Source: Faecalibacterium sp.
Lineage (GTDB): Bacteria > Bacillota > Clostridia > Oscillospirales > Ruminococcaceae
Assembly: GCA_017483235.1 (NCBI GenBank)
Contig: JAFULE010000047.1
Span: 1 to 10,921, forward strand
DNA length: 10,921 nucleotides
Direction: 5' to 3'
Part shown: positions 1 to 6,499 of the stretch, one piece after another
How the letters are laid out: every line of letters begins with the position of its first letter
Position numbering within the stretch: position 1 is the first letter of the stretch
Translations under genes and position numbers: made by a program
Notes under the pieces: model-generated
Databases searched by the model: none
The model's input: only the letters and a program-made list of their open reading frames with translations
Told to the model about the DNA's origin: nothing

Positions 1-750
1 AAGGCGCTGGCCCAGAGCCTGTTCGACGACGAGAAGAACATGGTGCGCATCGACATGACCGAGTATATGGAAAAGTTCAGCGTCAGCCGGCTGATCGGCG
101 CGCCTCCGGGCTATGTGGGCTACGAGGAGGGCGGCCAGCTGACCGAGGCGGTGCGCCGCAAGCCCTACAGCGTGGTGCTGTTCGACGAAGTGGAAAAGGC
201 CCACCCGGATGTGTTCAACATTCTGCTGCAGGTGCTGGACGACGGCCGTATCACCGACAGCCAGGGCCGCACGGTGGACTTTAAGAATACAGTCATCATC
301 CTGACCTCCAATCTGGGCAGCGACATTATCCTGTCCGATCTGGAAGCCAGCCGGGCCGACGGCCGCAATGAGCTGAGCGAAGAAGCCCGCGGCATGATCG
401 ACAGCCTGCTGAAGAGCAAGTTCCGCCCCGAATTCCTCAACCGTCTGGACGAGATCGTCTATTACAAGAGCCTGACCAAGGAGGAGATCCGTGGCATCGT
501 GGATCTGCAGCTGGCCGACCTTGCCCGCCGCATGAGCGAAGGCCGCCAGTTGGAGCTGACCGTGACCGACGCCGCCAAGGAGTTCATCATCGAGTCGGCT
601 TACGACAGTGTATACGGCGCCCGGCCCATCAAACGGTTCATCCAAAGCAGACTGGAAACGCTGGTGGCCAAGGCCATTCTGAAGGGCAGCCTGCACGAGG
701 GCGATACCCTGACCGTGGACTGCGGCGAAGCCGGTTTGCTCCTTTCGTAA
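1..750 (+). CDS. clpB: ClpB disaggregase, C-terminal part (5' end outside window)
   Basis: This is the second AAA+ domain (D2) and C-terminus of ClpB, the cytoplasmic ATP-driven chaperone that pulls proteins out of aggregates together with DnaK. The reading frame is open from base 1, so the ATG at base 40 is an internal methionine. Numbering the 249 visible residues from base 1, the pore loop GYVGYEEGG lies at 37-45, Walker B with the acidic pair D62-E63 at 57-63, a sensor-1 asparagine near 104, the arginine finger in FLNRLDE (R148), and the sensor-2 GAR motif at 206-208. The fragment starts just after where the D2 Walker A loop should be. GAPPGYVGYEEGG and GRTVDFKNTV match ClpB better than ClpC, whose equivalent reads GSPPGYVGY; that distinction rests on family knowledge. 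The gene ends in TAA and is followed at once by a strong terminator, so it is the last gene of its transcript. Confidence 0.95.
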   Translation, partial: KALAQSLFDDEKNMVRIDMTEYMEKFSVSRLIGAPPGYVGYEEGGQLTEAVRRKPYSVVLFDEVEKAHPDVFNILLQVLDDGRITDSQGRTVDFKNTVIILTSNLGSDIILSDLEASRADGRNELSEEARGMIDSLLKSKFRPEFLNRLDEIVYYKSLTKEEIRGIVDLQLADLARRMSEGRQLELTVTDAAKEFIIESAYDSVYGARPIKRFIQSRLETLVAKAILKGSLHEGDTLTVDCGEAGLLLS

Positions 751-768
751 CGTTCCTATCGGAATCGG

Positions 769-803
769 GCGCACCGCACAAAACCTGTGCGGTGCGCTTT
801 TTT
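769..803 (+). terminator. Intrinsic terminator of clpB
   Basis: A perfect 12-bp GC-rich stem (769-780 pairs with 786-797) closes a 5-nt loop and is followed directly by six T residues (798-803). It starts 18 nt after the clpB stop codon. This is a textbook rho-independent terminator. Confidence 0.95.
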
Positions 804-869
804 GCAGCCTCGCCTCCGCAAACTGAGCCAAATTTAACCAATTGTTTACCCTTGCCGGGGCTTTCGCCC

Positions 870-898
870 TTGCATCAGGGGCAGCGATATGGTAATAT
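870..898 (+). promoter_or_regulatory. Candidate promoter (extended -10) of the CNNM/CorC gene
   Basis: TTGCAT at 870-875 (three of six matches to the -35 consensus) is separated by 17 nt from TAATAT at 893-898 (four of six matches to the -10 consensus). A TG at 890-891, one base before the -10 box, gives an extended -10 element. It lies between the clpB terminator and the next gene on the same strand, where a promoter is required. Transcription would start around 904-906, leaving a leader of about 115 nt. Confidence 0.45.
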
Positions 899-1020
899 AC
901 ACAGTATTAAGCGCGTGCCTTTGTGCGTTTTTTCAATTTTCAGGGCAAACAAGCTCAAAAAAATGCGCAAGCAACGCATCTATTTTTCAAAACAAGAAAG
1001 TTGAGGTTGATTTTTCCCCC
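899..1020 (+). other. AT-rich leader of the CNNM/CorC gene
   Basis: This non-coding stretch between the candidate promoter and the preferred start is far more AT-rich than the genes around it. It contains a run of six T at 928-933 after a weak, wobble-rich hairpin (about 912-927). It also holds a 5-bp inverted repeat, ATGCG (963-967) with CGCAT (975-979), and a 13-codon open frame from ATG 963 to TGA 1002-1004. The frame of the downstream gene is open upstream to 889, but that part overlaps the promoter and reads as low-complexity sequence, so I treat it as untranslated. I do not recognise a known riboswitch here. Confidence 0.3.
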
Positions 1021-2316
1021 ATGGACGATGGCAGTCTTACTACAATGACCGTTGCGCTGGTATTGCTTATTTGCATGTCGGCCTTCTTTTCCGCCTGCGA
1101 AACCGCGTATTCTTCGCTGAACCTGATCCGCCTGCGCAGCCGGGCCGACGCGGGTGATGCCACTGCAAAGCGGGTGCTGGCGCTGGCCGAACGGTATGAC
1201 AATCTGCTTTCCACCATTCTGATTGGCAACAACATCGTAAACATCGGCGCGTCCTCGCTGGCCACGGTGCTGTTCATTCAGCTGCTTGGCCCCGAACGCG
1301 GCCCCAGCGTTTCCACCGTTGCTATGACCATTCTGGTGCTGGTGTTTGGCGAGGTCACCCCCAAAAGCCTTGCCAAAGAGATGCCCGAACGGTTTGCCAT
1401 TCTGGTTGCCCCCATTCTGCAGTTTCTGGTCACTGTTTTTACTCCGTTCAATTTCCTGTTCGCCTGCTGGAAAAAGTTTCTGTCCCGCCATTTTCACACC
1501 GGCGAGGCCGATACCGTAACCGAAGGCGAGCTGATCACCATGGTCAGTGAAGCGGAAGAGGACGGCGAGATCACCGACCACGAAAGTGAGTTGATCCGCA
1601 GCGCCATCGAGTTTGACGATGTGGAGGTGCAGGAGGTTCTGACCCCCCGCGTGGACGTAGAAGCGGTTGCCGACGATGCCACCATGGACGAATTGGCCGA
1701 AAAATTTGCCCAAAGCGGTTATTCCCGCCTGCCGGTCTACCACAACACCATTGACAACCTCATCGGCGTGGTACATGAAAAAGACTTTTACGCCAGAAGC
1801 CGCAAGAGCCCGGTAACCATGGAACAGCTGCTGAGCCCCGCTTTGTACACCACCGGCTCCACCCAGATTTCGGCACTGCTGCGCACCCTGCGTGAAAAGC
1901 ACCATCATCTGGCCGTGGTAGTGGACGAATACGGCGGCACCGAGGGCATCATCACTCTGGAAGATATCATTGAAGAGCTGGTGGGTGAGATTTGGGACGA
2001 ACACGACGAAGCCGTTGAGGACGTACGCCCGCAGGCCAACGGCACCTGGCTGGTATCCGGCGGTGCCAATCTGGAGGATGTGTGCGACGAGCTGGACATT
2101 CCCTTCGATGCCCAACTGCGCGAACTGGACGCCATTACCATCAGCGGTTTGGTGCAGGAGCAGACCGGCCGACTGCCCAAAGTGGGCGACACCTTTGCCC
2201 TTGGCAGCTTTGCCGGCACTGTGACCCGGGTTGCCCACCGCCGTGTGCTGGAAGTACGGCTGGCAAAACAGTCCGATCCCGCCGCCGAACCCGAGAAAAC
2301 CGGCCGCAGCCGATAA
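1021..2316 (+). CDS. CNNM/CorC-family (HlyC/CorC) transporter-like membrane protein with CBS pair
   Basis: This 431-residue protein has the standard three-part architecture of the CNNM/CorC family. An N-terminal DUF21 membrane domain (about 8-190) carries the conserved small-residue segment FFSACETAYSS near 22-32 and the FGEVTPKSLA motif at 109-118. A pair of CBS domains follows (about 205-330) with LTPR at 207-210 and VVDEYGGTEGIITLEDIIEE near 299-319. A CorC_HlyC domain follows from about 335 to 415. Characterised relatives export Mg2+ or give Mg2+/Co2+ resistance, with CBS domains sensing Mg-ATP; the older name haemolysin is misleading. The substrate here is inferred. I chose ATG 1021 because it directly precedes the first membrane segment and a GAGG lies upstream at 1003-1006, although the spacing (14 nt) is long; ATG 1045 is the alternative. 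An in-frame extension to 889 would overlap the promoter. The gene stands alone and ends before a hairpin shared with the convergent dinB. Confidence 0.9.
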   Translation: MDDGSLTTMTVALVLLICMSAFFSACETAYSSLNLIRLRSRADAGDATAKRVLALAERYDNLLSTILIGNNIVNIGASSLATVLFIQLLGPERGPSVSTVAMTILVLVFGEVTPKSLAKEMPERFAILVAPILQFLVTVFTPFNFLFACWKKFLSRHFHTGEADTVTEGELITMVSEAEEDGEITDHESELIRSAIEFDDVEVQEVLTPRVDVEAVADDATMDELAEKFAQSGYSRLPVYHNTIDNLIGVVHEKDFYARSRKSPVTMEQLLSPALYTTGSTQISALLRTLREKHHHLAVVVDEYGGTEGIITLEDIIEELVGEIWDEHDEAVEDVRPQANGTWLVSGGANLEDVCDELDIPFDAQLRELDAITISGLVQEQTGRLPKVGDTFALGSFAGTVTRVAHRRVLEVRLAKQSDPAAEPEKTGRSR

Positions 2317-2331
2317 TTTTACTGTTTTACA

Positions 2332-2379
2332 ACAAAATCCCCCGCAGCAGGAACGGTGTTCCGCTGCGGGGGATTTTGT
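2332..2379. terminator. Bidirectional terminator between convergent CNNM/CorC gene and dinB
   Basis: A 22-bp stem with one bulged A pairs 2332-2354 with 2358-2379 around a 3-nt loop. The GC core (ccccc gcagc against gctgc ggggg) is flanked by ATTTTGT on the + strand exit and by the same sequence on the - strand exit. Either strand therefore presents a GC hairpin followed by a U-rich tail. It lies 15 nt after the upstream gene's stop and 8 nt after the dinB stop. Confidence 0.88.
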
Positions 2380-2387
2380 CTTTTGCT

Positions 2388-3692
2388 TCAGGTTTCCCGC
2401 GGGCCTTTTACCAGCTGGCGGCCGTCGGCACTTTCGTTGCTGCCGGCAGGGCTGGCTTCGTCAATGGTAAGGCCTGAAAGCCCAATTTCGCTGTTCACCG
2501 CGCTGGCCCCGGCAATGGCATGCTTGCCGTACTTTTTGCGGATGGCATCCAGGCTTTTTTCCAGTGCTTCCCGTTTGGGATCGGCCTTGGGGGCATCTTC
2601 AAACAGACTTTGCTGCACCGCCATGGGCAGGTCGGTCAGATGCAGGGCGGTTACGGTCAGCATCCGGATGGGTCGCCCCGCCGGCCAGTTGGCCTGCACC
2701 AGCGCAAGGCTTTCGTTGGCAAGGTCCCGGGCCAGATGGGTGGACATGGCCAGCTGTTTTTGCCGCTGAATGCTTTTCAGATCGGTGCCTTTTATGGTCA
2801 CCTGCACCGCCCCGGCGTACAGCCCATGACGGCGCAGCCGGCCAGCCACCTCGTCCGACAGGCTGGTAAGTCCGGCGCGGATTTCGGCCGGGGTGGTGAG
2901 ATCCCGGCGAAAGGTCATGCCGTTGCCAATGCTTTTGACCGGTTCGCTTTCGCCCCAGCGGCGCACCTCGGCGGTGTCTTCCCCCCGGGCATAGCGGCTT
3001 AGTTCGGCGCCCAGCTTGCCCAGTGCCTGGGTCAGCAGCCGCACATCGGTGCGGGCCAGATCCCCAATGGTAAATATCCCCATGGCGGCCAGCCGCTCGC
3101 GGGCCGATTTGCCCACAAACAGCAGCTCGCCTACCGGCAGCGGCCAGAGAATATCCCGGTAGTTTTCCCGGGAAATCAGGGTGGTGGCGTCCGGCTTTTT
3201 GTAATCCGAGCCCATTTTGGCAAACACCTTATTAAAGCTTACCCCCACGCTGATGGTAAGCCCGGTGGTCTGTTTCACCCGCGCCCGCAGTTGATCGGCA
3301 AGGGCGGCAGGGCTTTCGGCATACAGCTGCCATGTGTTGGTTACATCCAGCCAGCTTTCGTCGATGGAAAAAGGTTCCACCCGTACCGTATACTCTTGGT
3401 ATATTCCGTTGATAATATTATAATAATGCCGATATTTGGCGTGGTGGGGCGGCAGAAGCTGCAGGTTCGGGCACTTTTGTCTGGCTGACCAGATGGTTTC
3501 GGCAGTTTGGATCTTAAACTTTTTGGCCGCCTCGTTTTTGGCCAGAACAATCCCGTGGCGGCCCTCCGGGTCGCCGCAGACCGCCACCGGAACATTGCGC
3601 AGTTCGGGATGCTCCAGCAGCTCCACGTTGGCAAAAAAGCTGTTGCAGTCACAATGCAATATCCAGCGAGGCGTGGGGTTGGTTTCTGACAC
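2388..3692 (-). CDS. dinB: DNA polymerase IV (Y-family translesion polymerase)
   Basis: Pol IV copies past damaged bases with low fidelity after recruitment by the sliding clamp. From the GTG at 3692 the protein has 434 residues. The palm motif HCDCNSFF gives the metal-binding aspartate D15 and the likely steric gate F20; SIDES gives D111 and E112. SVGVSFNKVFAKMGSDYKKPD (about 148-168) is a further Y-family signature, followed by the helix-hairpin-helix of the thumb (about 190-212) and the little finger (about 250-355). QQSLF at 360-364 fits a beta-clamp binding motif and is followed by a 70-residue tail. The frame stays open to a TTG at 3713, but GTG 3690-3692 has a good ribosome binding site 8 nt upstream and the domain begins about ten residues in, so GTG is preferred. 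The gene lies 29 nt after sbcC on the same strand and is probably the last gene of the sbcD-sbcC-dinB transcript. Confidence 0.95.
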   Translation of the reverse strand: MSETNPTPRWILHCDCNSFFANVELLEHPELRNVPVAVCGDPEGRHGIVLAKNEAAKKFKIQTAETIWSARQKCPNLQLLPPHHAKYRHYYNIINGIYQEYTVRVEPFSIDESWLDVTNTWQLYAESPAALADQLRARVKQTTGLTISVGVSFNKVFAKMGSDYKKPDATTLISRENYRDILWPLPVGELLFVGKSARERLAAMGIFTIGDLARTDVRLLTQALGKLGAELSRYARGEDTAEVRRWGESEPVKSIGNGMTFRRDLTTPAEIRAGLTSLSDEVAGRLRRHGLYAGAVQVTIKGTDLKSIQRQKQLAMSTHLARDLANESLALVQANWPAGRPIRMLTVTALHLTDLPMAVQQSLFEDAPKADPKREALEKSLDAIRKKYGKHAIAGASAVNSEIGLSGLTIDEASPAGSNESADGRQLVKGPRET

Positions 3693-3699
3693 GGGGCAT

Positions 3700-3708
3700 C
3701 CCTCCCTT
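3700..3708 (-). promoter_or_regulatory. Ribosome binding site that fixes the dinB GTG start
   Basis: On the - strand the bases read AAGGGAGGG, with the GGAGG core ending 8 nt before the GTG at 3692. The TTG codon further upstream (3713) would lie before this site and has no comparable signal. An out-of-frame ATG at 3699 lies in the spacer and does not open the dinB frame. Confidence 0.75.
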
Positions 3709-3721
3709 CCCAATTTCCTGT

Positions 3722-6499
3722 TTATACCTGAATGAACACCGCCGAGCCGCCGCCCGGCTGCTTTTTCACCTGAATTTGTTTGTCGATGCGGGTGCGAAGT
3801 TCGTTCACGTGGCTGATAATGCCCACCAACCGGTTGCCCTCGGTCAGGCTGGCCAGCACACGCATGGCCTGCTCCAGCGTTTCGTCATCCAGCGAACCAA
3901 AGCCCTCGTCGATGAACAGGCTGTCCAGCTGAATGCCGCTGGCCGCATACTGGATCTCATCGGCCATGCCCAGTGCCAGCGCCAGCGAGGCCATAAAGCT
4001 TTCGCCGCCCGACAGACTTTTTACGCTGCGGCGGGTACCGTTGTAGTGATCCAGCACCGACAGGGCAAGGCCGGTCTGGCTGCGCATATTCTCCGCTTCG
4101 GCGGCACGGCACAACTCGTACTGGTTGGCGGTCATGGCCATCAGCCGGGGGTTGGCGTACTGCAGCACCCGGTCCAGATAGGCCATCTGGATGTAGGTTT
4201 CCAGCATGATCTTATCCTTGCCGGGCAGGGTACCGTTGGCGGTAGCCGACAAACTGCGCACCCACTGCCAGCGGGTCTGGGCGGTTTGCAGGGCGGTACG
4301 GGTGCTGTTCAGCCCCTGCAGCGCACGGCGATTGGCATCCAACCGGGCGTGCAATGCCCGGCTTTGGGCGGTATGCGCGTCTTTCTGCTCGAGCAGCTGC
4401 TGCCGGCGGGCGGCAAGGGCTGCCAACGCCTGCGGGTCGACAGAGTTCTGCTGCACCTGCCGATGCAGGGTTTCGATCTGGCTTTGCAGCTGGGCGGCCC
4501 GCAGCACAGCGGCTTCCAGCGCCGTGGCCGCCTTTTGCTGCGCCGTTTGCAGGGCGACACACTGCTGCTTCATCTGCTCGATCTGCTGCAGCGCCTGCTG
4601 CTTGGTGCGGTGGGGCAGCTGCTGAGCCAACTGTTGGCCCAGTGCCTTTCGGCCGTCCTGCTCAGCGGTCAGGCGGGCCAGCTGGGCCCGGGCGCTCTCC
4701 CCTGCTGTGCGCAGAACTTCCAGCTGCTGTTCCTGTTGGGGCAGTGCTTTTTGCAATCTGTCTGCCTCGCGGCGGTCGGCTTCGGCCTGCCGCAGGGCGA
4801 CGGTGTTGGCCTGCTGCTGGGCACGGATCTGTGCAGCAGCGGCTTTCAATGGGTCGGCGGCAGCTTGCCACCCCTGCAACCCCATTGCTTCTTCCACCGC
4901 AGCCTGCGCCTGGGCTGCGGCAGCCTGCGCCGCTGCAGCGCGGCCTGCACAGGCAGCACTGTCAACACGGGCAGCTTCGGCAGCGGTATCTGCTGCGGTA
5001 CGCAGTGCTTTCAGAGCTGCTTCGGTGGGGGCTTCCACCTGTACTGCCGCGGGGGCCGGATGGGTGGTGGAACCGCACACCGGGCAAGGGGTGCCCGCCG
5101 TTAAGGTTTGGGCCAGCATACCGGCCTGCGCATCCAGAAATGCCTGCTCGGCAGCATCAGCCCTCTGCTTTGCTGCCGCTGCTGCCGCGCGGCTTTGGGT
5201 GTATTTCGTCTGTGCAGCCGCCAGCGCCGCCTCGGCTGCAGCACCGTCGCTTACCGCCACCTGTGCAGCCTGCACCCGGCGCAGCCGGTCAGCCAGCTGT
5301 TGCTTTTGGCCTTCCAATCGGACGCTTTCCGCTTCGGCGGCGGATAGTTTCTGCAAACGCAGCCGGGCGGCAGCCACCGCTTCGGCCAGCGCAGCATGCT
5401 CGGCCTGCTGTGCGGTGTGGCGACCCTGAAATTGTTCCAACAGCTGCTGTTGCTCGCGGTATTCCTGCCGCACCTGCTCCAGCCGGTCGTACTCGGGCAG
5501 GCGCTGCTGTGCCGCACCGATTTGGGCAGTAAGGGGGGCGATTTGCTCAGCCGCTTGATCGGCTTCCTTTTTCTGCCGGCGCAGTTCTTCCATCCGCGGA
5601 GCCTGTGCGGCAGCCTGCTGCTGCAGCGCTTGCAACAGCCGCACAGCCTCGGCGTTCTTTTTTGCCACAGCCAACTCGGCCTCGGCAGCAAGCAGCCGGG
5701 CCTCGGTCTCGGCCAGCACGGTATTGCTCTGCTGCTGCAGTGTCTGGTCGGCGGCAATGCATTCAGCCAACCAGACAGCGCCGCCCTCGGCCAGATCGGT
5801 GCCGGCACGCTGAATCAGCACCAGTTTTTCCTCTTCCTGCTGCGGGGTATCGGTTTGTACCCCCTGCAGGTACTGGCGCAGGCTGCGTTCGCCGTCCCTC
5901 ACCTGATTTTCCAACGTGCGCTCTTCCTCTTTCAGCTTTTCCTGCAGCCGCTGGTAAGGGCGGGTGCCGAATATTTCCCGGAAAATTGCGCTGCGTTCCT
6001 TGGTGTCGGCGGTCAGCAGCTTGAGAAAATCGCCCTGTGCGATCATGGCGATTTGCATAAACTGCCGCCGGTCCAGCCCAATGATCCGACCCACCGTTTC
6101 GGTTACCTCGGAAGCACGGGTTACGGGGGCGCGGCCATCGGCAAACTCCAGCAGTGCCTCGGCCTTTTGGGTCACCATACCGCCGCCGCGTTTGGCAGGG
6201 CGGTCGTATTCGGGGCTGCGCTGTACGGTATAGTGCACACCCCGGTATTCAAATACCAGCCGGGCAAAGGTGGGGGTTTCGGGGGCAGCGTATTTGCTGC
6301 GCAGCATGGCAGGGCTGCGGTTTTGGCCGCTGGGTTCACCATACAGGGCAAACACAATGGCATCAAAGATGGTGGTTTTGCCCGCACCGGTGTCGCCGGT
6401 GATCAGATACAGGCCGCTTTGACCCAACGAATCCAGTGCAAGGGTCACTTCGCCCGCATAGGGGCCAAAGGCACTGAGGGTAAGGGTAATAGGTCTCAT
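3722..6499 (-). CDS. sbcC: SbcC, Rad50-like ATPase subunit of the SbcCD nuclease
   Basis: SbcC is the SMC-like ATPase that, with SbcD, opens DNA hairpins and trims ends at double-strand breaks. The 925-residue protein begins with the typical MRPITLTLSAFGPYAG. Walker A is GDTGAGKTT at 35-43 and the Q-loop is in IAQGDFLKLL near 153-162. Two long coiled-coil arms (about 180-465 and 490-790) are very rich in Ala, Gln and Glu. The zinc-hook CPVC sits between them at 472-475. The C-terminal ATPase half has the LSGGES signature from 829, Walker B with D864-E865 in FIDEGFGSLDD, and a switch histidine in ISHVNE. All catalytic motifs are intact and the length is slightly below the usual 1000 or so. The frame is open for 64 more codons upstream, but that part lies inside sbcD and has no homology that I recognise. 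ATG 6499 overlaps the sbcD stop as ATGA and has a ribosome binding site 7 nt upstream, so the two subunits are probably translationally coupled. Confidence 0.96.
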   Translation of the reverse strand: MRPITLTLSAFGPYAGEVTLALDSLGQSGLYLITGDTGAGKTTIFDAIVFALYGEPSGQNRSPAMLRSKYAAPETPTFARLVFEYRGVHYTVQRSPEYDRPAKRGGGMVTQKAEALLEFADGRAPVTRASEVTETVGRIIGLDRRQFMQIAMIAQGDFLKLLTADTKERSAIFREIFGTRPYQRLQEKLKEEERTLENQVRDGERSLRQYLQGVQTDTPQQEEEKLVLIQRAGTDLAEGGAVWLAECIAADQTLQQQSNTVLAETEARLLAAEAELAVAKKNAEAVRLLQALQQQAAAQAPRMEELRRQKKEADQAAEQIAPLTAQIGAAQQRLPEYDRLEQVRQEYREQQQLLEQFQGRHTAQQAEHAALAEAVAAARLRLQKLSAAEAESVRLEGQKQQLADRLRRVQAAQVAVSDGAAAEAALAAAQTKYTQSRAAAAAAKQRADAAEQAFLDAQAGMLAQTLTAGTPCPVCGSTTHPAPAAVQVEAPTEAALKALRTAADTAAEAARVDSAACAGRAAAAQAAAAQAQAAVEEAMGLQGWQAAADPLKAAAAQIRAQQQANTVALRQAEADRREADRLQKALPQQEQQLEVLRTAGESARAQLARLTAEQDGRKALGQQLAQQLPHRTKQQALQQIEQMKQQCVALQTAQQKAATALEAAVLRAAQLQSQIETLHRQVQQNSVDPQALAALAARRQQLLEQKDAHTAQSRALHARLDANRRALQGLNSTRTALQTAQTRWQWVRSLSATANGTLPGKDKIMLETYIQMAYLDRVLQYANPRLMAMTANQYELCRAAEAENMRSQTGLALSVLDHYNGTRRSVKSLSGGESFMASLALALGMADEIQYAASGIQLDSLFIDEGFGSLDDETLEQAMRVLASLTEGNRLVGIISHVNELRTRIDKQIQVKKQPGGGSAVFIQV

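Noticed and set aside
955..2238. 427-codon open frame on the - strand across the CNNM/CorC gene
   Set aside because: It is antisense to a gene with clear family motifs and shows no recognisable domain; its length follows from GC-rich codon use on the other strand.
2350..2362. Possible LexA-like palindrome GAAC-GGT-GTTC
   Set aside because: The spacer is 3 nt, not the 4 nt of the Firmicutes LexA box, and it is simply the loop-proximal part of the terminator hairpin at the 3' ends of two genes.
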